A DNA stretch of 64,000 nucleotides from Bacillota bacterium. GTDB lineage: Bacteria; Bacillota; Clostridia; Christensenellales; SZUA-584. Positions 58,420-64,000 of this stretch are shown here, one piece after another. The notes below the pieces were generated by a model that worked only from the letters and a program-made list of their open reading frames with translations, ran no database searches and was not told the origin of the DNA. The position numbers and the translations under genes are program-made. How positions within the stretch are numbered: position 1 is the first letter of the stretch; the number at the start of each line of letters is the position of its first letter. The stretch covers positions 1 to 64,000 of the forward strand of contig JAEZJG010000014.1 in NCBI GenBank assembly GCA_023415795.1. Reading direction: 5' to 3'.

Positions 58420-59217
58420 ATGAAAAGAAAACTGCTATGGCTGCTGGGCATTATACTGACTGTTGCGCTGGTGATCAGCGGCTACCGTACGGTCGCAATA
58501 CTGGCGGAATACGCACAGGCAGAAGAGGCGCAGCAGCAGGTGATTGACAGTGCAGTGACTATTGCGGATGAGGCGCTGCCCGCGGCGGCGGTAAAGACAG
58601 CCGAAACGCCAGTCACACAAACGCTACCCTTAGAGACCCCGCCCATTGCCATAGACTTTGATGCACTAAGCAAAACAAACCCCGATATTGTGGGCTGGCT
58701 GTATAGCGCGGGCACGAAGATCAACTATCCTGTCGTGCAGACGGACAACAATACCTATTATCTGAACCACCTGTATGACGGCAAAAAGGGAAGCAGCGGT
58801 ACGCTGTTTGTGGATTACGCGTGCAGTTCGGGCTTTTCCGACATGAACACCATAATCTACGGGCATCATATGAAAAGCGGCTCAATGTTTGCGAGCATTG
58901 TGGAATACCGTTCACAGGAGTACTACGACGTGCACCCGGTGATGTATCTGTTGACGCCGGACGGTAACTATCGTTTGGAGGTGTTTGGCGGCTTTGTGGC
59001 GGATTCCGGCACAAATCGGCTTTTTGGGTTGGATGAGCAGCAGCAGTTTCAGGATTATCTTGCGCAGATAAAGACGCAATCTGACTTTAAAACCGATATA
59101 GAGGTAACGTCGCAGGATCGCATTGTTACCTTGCAAACCTGTACGTATGAATACGAAGGAGCGCGGTATCAGCTTTTTGCAGTGCTGAGCAGAATAGGGG
59201 ATCAGCCAGAACTCTGA
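58420..59217 (+). CDS. Class B sortase
   Basis: Membrane transpeptidase. One N-terminal span (LLWLLGIILTVALVISGY), a linker, then the sortase fold with IIYGHHMKSGSMF (His149/150), TLQTCTYEYEGAR (Cys241) and the catalytic Arg249, eight residues after the Cys. It is 265 residues with the intact triad, in contrast to the sortase near the window start. The ATG six bases after GGGAG is preferred. As the last gene of the SipW/camelysin-like cluster it is the natural enzyme for the PVTGD protein next to it. Confidence 0.95.
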   Translation: MKRKLLWLLGIILTVALVISGYRTVAILAEYAQAEEAQQQVIDSAVTIADEALPAAAVKTAETPVTQTLPLETPPIAIDFDALSKTNPDIVGWLYSAGTKINYPVVQTDNNTYYLNHLYDGKKGSSGTLFVDYACSSGFSDMNTIIYGHHMKSGSMFASIVEYRSQEYYDVHPVMYLLTPDGNYRLEVFGGFVADSGTNRLFGLDEQQQFQDYLAQIKTQSDFKTDIEVTSQDRIVTLQTCTYEYEGARYQLFAVLSRIGDQPEL

Positions 59218-59275
59218 GACATAGAATAATAGTAACGGATATGCAAGTAGCTATTTATAATTTTGCATTGTGCAC

Positions 59276-59304
59276 TTGAATAATGATAACAAAGCTGGTA
59301 AACT
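59276..59304 (+). promoter_or_regulatory. Promoter of the PII-potABCD operon
   Basis: TTGAAT, 17 bases, TAAACT. Transcription would start near 59311, exactly at the 5' arm of the leader structure. Confidence 0.55.
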
Positions 59305-59310
59305 TTAAGC

Positions 59311-59510
59311 GTTGAAGAGGATGCGGATAATAGGCTTCCTTTCGCGTATGGCTGCTGGGTTTAGCAAACCGTTATATGCGGTATTGGCTTCAGTGGAGAA
59401 ACCTTTTGCCGATTGGTTTAGCTTGGCGGTCGTCAGCGAAATATAGTAATAGTCGAGTTGTTTCGACATGTACGGACTACGAGGTCTTCATAATGAAGGC
59501 CTTTTTTATT
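59311..59510 (+). ncRNA. Riboswitch-like leader RNA of the PII-potABCD operon
   Basis: The 200-base leader has a long hairpin (59343-59352 with 59371-59380, inner GGUUU/AAACC), a second AAACC/GGUUU pair (59399-59403/59415-59419), GUCGA/UCGAC (59452-59467) and a terminator at its end. The 5' TGAAGA (59313-59318) can pair with TCTTCA (59485-59490), which is the left arm of the terminator. This gives two exclusive states. The motif GGTTTAGC occurs twice. I could not match it to a known riboswitch class. Confidence 0.55.
59482..59507 (+). terminator. Intrinsic terminator in the leader, upstream of the PII gene
   Basis: AGGTCTTCA, loop TAA, TGAAGGCCT (9 bp, one G-U) followed by TTTTT. It lies 80 bp before the first gene, so it must be overcome for expression. 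Confidence 0.88.
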
Positions 59511-59589
59511 TGCAAAAGTGCAAGCACTGAGCAAGCGAAGAGCCATTGAACGCGGCTGATGCTGCGCCTAATAAGGAGGAATGCGAACC

Positions 59590-59931
59590 GTGAAGAGACT
59601 GGAGATTATCATCAAACCGGATAAGCTGGAAACCATGAAGGAGCTGCTGGAAACGTATAAGTGCGGCGGTATGACGCTGAGCAGCGTGATGGGCTATGGC
59701 AATCAAAAGGGGCATGTTACCACCGAGTATAAAGGGCTCAAGATCAACATCAATCTGCTGCCTAAAATAATGGTAATTGCAGTGGTACAGGACGAGGTGG
59801 TAGAAGCACTGCTGGCAGACATCCATGAGAAGATCGGTACCAACTCCGTGGGCGATGGCAAGGTGTTTGTCACCGAGGTTGTGGACGCAATGCGTATCCG
59901 TACCGGTGAACGCAAGGAAAAGGCAATTTAG
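59590..59931 (+). CDS. PII-family regulatory protein
   Basis: GlnB/GlnK-like signal protein, trimeric, binding ATP/ADP and 2-oxoglutarate. Family blocks: MKRLEIIIKPDKLETMKELL at the start, GYGNQKGH before the T-loop, NLLPKIMVIAVV, and the ending GDGKVFVTEVVDAMRIRTGE. The T-loop (VTTEYKGLKININ) is about one residue longer than in GlnB and its uridylylated Tyr is not clearly aligned. No amtB gene is near, so it may regulate the polyamine transporter that follows by 19 bp. GTG ten bases after GGAGG is preferred. Confidence 0.93.
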   Translation: MKRLEIIIKPDKLETMKELLETYKCGGMTLSSVMGYGNQKGHVTTEYKGLKININLLPKIMVIAVVQDEVVEALLADIHEKIGTNSVGDGKVFVTEVVDAMRIRTGERKEKAI

Positions 59932-59950
59932 CCGGAGAGAGCAGGGGGAT

Positions 59951-61072
59951 ATGACCGGGAACAAGATAGTCGAAATTAAGAGCGTTGATAAGTTCTACGG
60001 CGACAATCATGTGGTGAAGGGCTTGAACCTGGATGTGTACGAAGGCGAGTTTCTGACGCTGCTGGGACCGTCCGGCTGCGGTAAGTCTACCACGCTGCGC
60101 ATGATTGCCGGATTTGAGGAGCCCACCACCGGCAAGATACTGGTGGAGGGCGAATCCGTTCAAAATCGTGAGCCGTATGAACGCAATGTCAATACCGTGT
60201 TTCAATCCTACGCGCTCTTCCCGCACATGACGGTGGCGGCTAATGTCGGCTTTGGATTGAAGATGAAAGGGTTCACCAAGGCTGAAATCAAGAAGCGCGT
60301 GGATGAAATGCTCTCGCTGGTGCAGCTGGAGGGGTTCGACAAGCGCATGCCGGCACAGCTATCGGGCGGTCAGCGGCAGCGCGTGGCTATTGCGCGCGCT
60401 CTCATCAACAACCCGCGTGTGCTGCTGCTGGACGAACCACTGGGTGCGCTGGACATGAAGCTGCGCAAGCAGATGCAGGTGGAGCTCAAGCGTCTGCAAA
60501 AGAAGCTGGGCATCACATTCATTTACGTCACGCACGACCAAGAGGAAGCGATGACGATGAGCGACCGTATCGCAGTAATGAATGTGGGCATCATGGAGCA
60601 GGTGGGGCAGCCAGAGGAGATATACGAGCATCCCTGCTGCCGATTCGTGGCGGATTTTATCGGCGAATCCAACATATTTGAGGCATACATTACGGGTATC
60701 AATTCCGAGACACTCAAGATCACGATGGAGAGCGGACAGACGACCGGCAAAGGCACGGGGTTCTACGACGGCGAGCTGGTGTATGTTTCCGTGCGTCCGG
60801 AGAAGGTTCAGCTGTCGGATAACCCAATAGAGGGCTTTACGGTCTGCGGCGTGGTCAAGGAATATACCTATACCGGTCAGATTTTAAAGGCGGTCGTAGA
60901 GCTGCCTAACGGTCAGGAGTTCACCGTCAACCGGCTTGCCGGGCAATTTTTGCCCTCCGTGGGTGCTTCTGTGTTTGTGCATTGGAGCCCTGACGATGCT
61001 GTGGTGATGCATGCCAAAGCAGCTGAGCTCATGAAGGATATCGAGAATGTAAATCTGGGTGAATCGGCATGA
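59951..61072 (+). CDS. potA: Spermidine/putrescine ABC transporter ATPase PotA
   Basis: Energises polyamine uptake. Walker A GPSGCGKST, Q-loop VFQSYALFPHMTVAANVGFG, signature LSGGQRQRVAIARALI and Walker B LLLDEPLGALDMKLRKQM are intact; the C-terminal TOBE-like domain starts near residue 290 (YVSVRPEKVQL). The order potA-potB-potC-potD matches the classical system. The start chosen follows AGGGGG and gives the usual N-terminus. Confidence 0.95.
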   Translation: MTGNKIVEIKSVDKFYGDNHVVKGLNLDVYEGEFLTLLGPSGCGKSTTLRMIAGFEEPTTGKILVEGESVQNREPYERNVNTVFQSYALFPHMTVAANVGFGLKMKGFTKAEIKKRVDEMLSLVQLEGFDKRMPAQLSGGQRQRVAIARALINNPRVLLLDEPLGALDMKLRKQMQVELKRLQKKLGITFIYVTHDQEEAMTMSDRIAVMNVGIMEQVGQPEEIYEHPCCRFVADFIGESNIFEAYITGINSETLKITMESGQTTGKGTGFYDGELVYVSVRPEKVQLSDNPIEGFTVCGVVKEYTYTGQILKAVVELPNGQEFTVNRLAGQFLPSVGASVFVHWSPDDAVVMHAKAAELMKDIENVNLGESA

Positions 61073-61953
61073 AAACGAAGAAGCTGACGAGGCACCGGCT
61101 CAAAAGCCATACGGTTCCTATGCTGTCTATGGTATCGCCCGTGACGCTGTGGATGATATTTTTGGTGGCGCTGCCGCTGGCGTATGTGCTGCTGATCAGC
61201 TTTTGCAGCACCAATGAGCAGCACCAGATCGTGTTCAAGCTGACGCTGGAAAACTACGCGCGGCTGTTTGATCCGCTATACCTTAGCATATACGGCAACT
61301 CGCTGCTGATTGCAGCAGGAACGACGATTATCTGCATACTGCTGGGCTATCCTTTTGCCTACATCATGGCGAACTCCAGCCGCACCAAAAAAGCTATTAT
61401 GATGATGCTGCTGATGCTGCCCTTCTGGACCAACTCGCTGATTCGCATATATGGCTGGCGAACGATACTGGGTACAAGCGGGGTGCTGAACAGCATACTG
61501 ATGGGCACCGGCATCATATCGGAGCCGCTGGAGATACTGTTTACGCCGTTTGCGGTGCTGCTGGGCATGGTTTATACGCTGTTTCCGTTCATGGTGCTGC
61601 CCATCCATACCTCAGTGGATAAGTTGGATCGCACGCTGCTGGAGGCCGCGGGAGACCTTGGCGCAAAGCGGACGAAAACATTCCTGCACGTGACGCTGCC
61701 GCTGACGTCTCCGGGCATATTCGCCGGTTCCATCATGGTATTCATACCGACACTCGGCTTCTTCTTCGTGGCAGATCTTATGGGAGGCGGTAAGCAGCAG
61801 CTGATCGGCAATTTAATTGAGAGGCAGTTTAAGGAGGCATTCAACTGGCCTTTGGGGGCGGCGCTGTCCATCATACTGATCGTACTGACCATCGTGATGG
61901 TGCGTATATACACCCGCACAGGCGGCGGTGATATGGAGAACCTTGTGCAGTGA
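61069..61953 (+). CDS. potB: Polyamine ABC transporter permease PotB
   Basis: Six membrane helices. The EAA coupling loop is EAAGDLGAKRTKTFLHVTLPLTSPG, which docks on PotA. 294 residues, complete. It overlaps potA by 4 bp. Confidence 0.95.
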   Translation: MKTKKLTRHRLKSHTVPMLSMVSPVTLWMIFLVALPLAYVLLISFCSTNEQHQIVFKLTLENYARLFDPLYLSIYGNSLLIAAGTTIICILLGYPFAYIMANSSRTKKAIMMMLLMLPFWTNSLIRIYGWRTILGTSGVLNSILMGTGIISEPLEILFTPFAVLLGMVYTLFPFMVLPIHTSVDKLDRTLLEAAGDLGAKRTKTFLHVTLPLTSPGIFAGSIMVFIPTLGFFFVADLMGGGKQQLIGNLIERQFKEAFNWPLGAALSIILIVLTIVMVRIYTRTGGGDMENLVQ

Positions 61954-61965
61954 GGAGGAGAGCGG

Positions 61966-62772
61966 ATGAGTAAACAAAGAAGAAAGTTAGCGATTAAGGC
62001 ATCGTCGCTGGTGTACACCTGCCTGATCTATCTGTTTTTGTATCTGCCGATCATTGTGATCGTTGTGTTCTCCTTCAATACCTCCAAGCGCAACATCGTA
62101 TTTGAAGGCTTTACGCTGGACTGGTATGCCGGGCTGTTCAAAAACTCGGCGCTGCTCGGGGCATTCGGTAACACAATGATCGTGGCGGCGGCCAGCACGC
62201 TGCTATCGTGCATCATCGGCACATTTGCGGCTATCGGTATGCATCGTTACCGCTTCAAGGGGCGGCGCATGGTGGATACGCTGCTGTATGTACCGGTGGT
62301 TATTCCGGAGATTGTGCTGGGTATTGCGCTGCTCAGCATGTTTGCGCTGGCACAGGTGCCGCTGGGGCTGGTCAGCCTCATCATTGCGCATACCACCTTT
62401 TGCATACCGTTCGTGGTGTTTACACTGCGGGCGCGGCTGTCGGGCTATGATCAGTCGGTGGAGGAGGCGGCGATGGATTTGGGAGCAACAAGGTGGCGCG
62501 TGTTCCGTTATATCACGCTGCCCATACTGCTTCCCGGTATCGTCAGCGGAGGTATGCTCGCCTTCACGCTGTCCATCGACGACGTTATTATCAGCTATTT
62601 CACCAACGGTCCGGGAAGCACCACGTATCCACTCAAGGTGTGGGAGATGGTGAAGTCGGGCGTGACGCCGGATGTGAACGCGCTCTCCACGCTGATACTG
62701 CTGGTTACGCTGATTGTTGTAGTGGTATCGCAAAGCCGCAGTCTTAAAGCCGCACGCAAAAAACGCATCTGA
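61966..62772 (+). CDS. potC: Polyamine ABC transporter permease PotC
   Basis: Second permease, six membrane helices. EAA loop: EAAMDLGATRWRVFRYITLPILLPG. The ending FTNGPGSTTYPLKVWEMVKSG is typical of PotC. GAGGAG before the ATG. Confidence 0.95.
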   Translation: MSKQRRKLAIKASSLVYTCLIYLFLYLPIIVIVVFSFNTSKRNIVFEGFTLDWYAGLFKNSALLGAFGNTMIVAAASTLLSCIIGTFAAIGMHRYRFKGRRMVDTLLYVPVVIPEIVLGIALLSMFALAQVPLGLVSLIIAHTTFCIPFVVFTLRARLSGYDQSVEEAAMDLGATRWRVFRYITLPILLPGIVSGGMLAFTLSIDDVIISYFTNGPGSTTYPLKVWEMVKSGVTPDVNALSTLILLVTLIVVVVSQSRSLKAARKKRI

Positions 62773-62810
62773 AATTAAAAATATAACAGGACATTAAAGG
62801 AGGTATGGTA

Positions 62811-63875
62811 ATGAAAAAACGGTTAAGCATCGTTATGGCGGTCTGCCTGGTTGCGGCGTTGATTGCAGGCTGCGGAGCGTCCGCCACAAGCGGCGGCGCA
62901 CAGTCTGGTTCTGCCGGAGATCTCAATGTATTCATCTGGACGGAGTATATGCCGGATTCAGTATTCCAGCAGTTTACGGAGGAGACGGGCATTAAGGTGA
63001 ACGTGTCCACATATTCGTCCAATGAGGATATGCTCTCTAAGGTGAAGGCGAGCAACAAGGGGCTTTACGACATTGTGGTGCCCAGCGACTATATGGTGAA
63101 GATGATGATCGATGAAGGACTGCTGTCTGAGATCAACAGAGACAACGTCCCCAACCTGAAGAACATCGATGAATCGTTCCTTGACCAGAGCTTTGATCCC
63201 GGCAATAAGTACTCGGTACCGTATATGGGCGGCGTGGCTACACTGTGTATCAACACCAGTAAGGTGACGGATGAGATTACGTCATACACGCAGATATTTG
63301 ATCCGATGTATGAAAACACCATTGTGATGCTGGACGATTTCCGTGCCGTCACCGGAATCGTTGCCAAGTCATTGGGCTATTCGATGAACGAAACGGACCC
63401 TGCAGTGCTGGAGCAGATTGGCGCAAAGCTGATGGAGCTAAAGCCCAACATCAAAGCACTGGATTCCGACTCGCCCAAGTCGCTCATGATCAGCGGCGAG
63501 ACTAACATCGGCTTTATGTGGAACGCGGAGATTGCGCTGTCGATGGCGGAAAACCCGGACATCAAGATTGTGTTCCCCAAAGAGGGCTGCTATCTGTTCC
63601 TTGATAACTTCTGCATCACAGATGGCGCGAAGAACAAGGATAACGCGGAGAAATTTATCGATTTTGTGCTTCGCCCTGAGGTTTCCAAGCTGGTGTCTGA
63701 GGAGTTCCCGTATGTGAACCCCAATGCGGAAGCGGTGAAGCTGCTGGGAGACGACTATATCAACAACCCGGCCTCGAACATTCCCGGTGAGGTGTTTGCA
63801 AACGGCGAATATATTATGGATGTCGGTGCGGCTATTGATACCTATAACACGCTTTGGACCAAATTCACGCAGTGA
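62811..63875 (+). CDS. potD: Polyamine-binding lipoprotein PotD
   Basis: Extracytoplasmic receptor of the transporter. The lipobox LIAGC follows a short signal peptide, so the protein is lipid-anchored. The two-lobed binding domain begins LNVFIWTEYMPDSVFQQF and contains YDIVVPSDYMVKMM, as in PotD/PotF. The Trp and Asp positions expected to hold the amine groups (WTEY, PSDY) are kept. AAGGAGG seven bases before the ATG. Confidence 0.94.
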   Translation: MKKRLSIVMAVCLVAALIAGCGASATSGGAQSGSAGDLNVFIWTEYMPDSVFQQFTEETGIKVNVSTYSSNEDMLSKVKASNKGLYDIVVPSDYMVKMMIDEGLLSEINRDNVPNLKNIDESFLDQSFDPGNKYSVPYMGGVATLCINTSKVTDEITSYTQIFDPMYENTIVMLDDFRAVTGIVAKSLGYSMNETDPAVLEQIGAKLMELKPNIKALDSDSPKSLMISGETNIGFMWNAEIALSMAENPDIKIVFPKEGCYLFLDNFCITDGAKNKDNAEKFIDFVLRPEVSKLVSEEFPYVNPNAEAVKLLGDDYINNPASNIPGEVFANGEYIMDVGAAIDTYNTLWTKFTQ

Positions 63876-63905
63876 TCAGTTGAAAGCAGGATGAACAGTT
63901 AGTGC

Positions 63906-63945
63906 AACCGCATCCGGCGGGTGTAAAAGCCTGCCGGATGCGGTT
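63906..63945 (+). terminator. Terminator-like hairpin after potD
   Basis: A perfect 13-bp stem (AACCGCATCCGGC and its complement) around a 14-base loop. No strong T-run follows, so efficiency is uncertain. Confidence 0.6.
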
Positions 63946-64000
63946 ATGTGTTAATAGCACCACACATACCGTGCCTAATAATTGGCCGCAATTATTATAT

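Noticed and set aside
59311..59510. Lysine riboswitch (GAAGAGG...GCG and TTGCCGA look similar to the L-box)
   Set aside because: Only short parts agree; the CCGAAG and AGUA core elements and the five-helix order are missing, so I kept it as an unassigned leader.

Overview
The window comes from an endospore-forming, Gram-positive anaerobe of the class Clostridia, moderately GC-rich. The evidence is a spoIID-spoIIQ pair beside murA, a PerR/superoxide reductase/rubrerythrin oxygen-defence operon, zinc-type S14 and Cys-bearing S4 ribosomal proteins, an ECF transporter core next to rplQ and truA, a KimA-type potassium importer, and strong AGGAGG ribosome binding sites throughout. Genus cannot be read from the sequence. 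No rRNA, tRNA, CRISPR array or transposase is visible.

Layout. 1-5.2 kb holds cell-surface genes: the end of a membrane-anchored surface protein, a class B sortase whose catalytic Arg is Gln, an LCP wall-polymer ligase and an NlpC/P60 wall hydrolase. 5.5-6.9 kb (minus strand) is perR-superoxide reductase-rubrerythrin. 7.1-9.1 kb is a clostripain-family lipoprotein. 9.1-11.2 kb (minus) is nfeD-floA plus a small membrane protein. 11.5-13.4 kb is kimA. 13.7-29.3 kb is one long plus-strand S10-spc-alpha superoperon, with secY, adk, map, a KOW protein gene, infA and rpmJ inside it; it starts with a structured 5' leader and ends at a strong terminator. 29.4-31.8 kb encodes EcfA-EcfA'-EcfT, with truA separated from it by a minus-strand flippase-like gene. 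34-42 kb holds a DUF218 protein, a phosphoribosyltransferase, argS, a PTS-EIIC-like membrane protein, serS and a zinc-ribbon protein with five 129-bp tandem repeats. 41.7-45 kb (minus) is murA-spoIID-spoIIQ. 45-51 kb holds a zinc protease, a small unknown protein, lemA with a DUF2207 protein, a diguanylate cyclase and xpt.

51.4-59.2 kb is the most distinctive locus. It encodes a SipW-type signal peptidase, four small secreted proteins with SipW-type (TasA/camelysin-like) signal peptides, a VWA/SpaA-type adhesin of about 990 residues, a protein with a PVTGD-type sorting signal, and an apparently intact class B sortase. I read it as a self-contained surface-fibre assembly system. 59.3-63.9 kb encodes a PII-family protein in front of a complete PotABCD-type polyamine ABC transporter. 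The two are preceded by a leader RNA in which the 5' end can compete with an intrinsic terminator, a riboswitch-like arrangement I cannot assign to a known class.

Start sites were chosen mainly by Shine-Dalgarno spacing and family N-termini. Functional names rest on motifs read by eye, without database searches.
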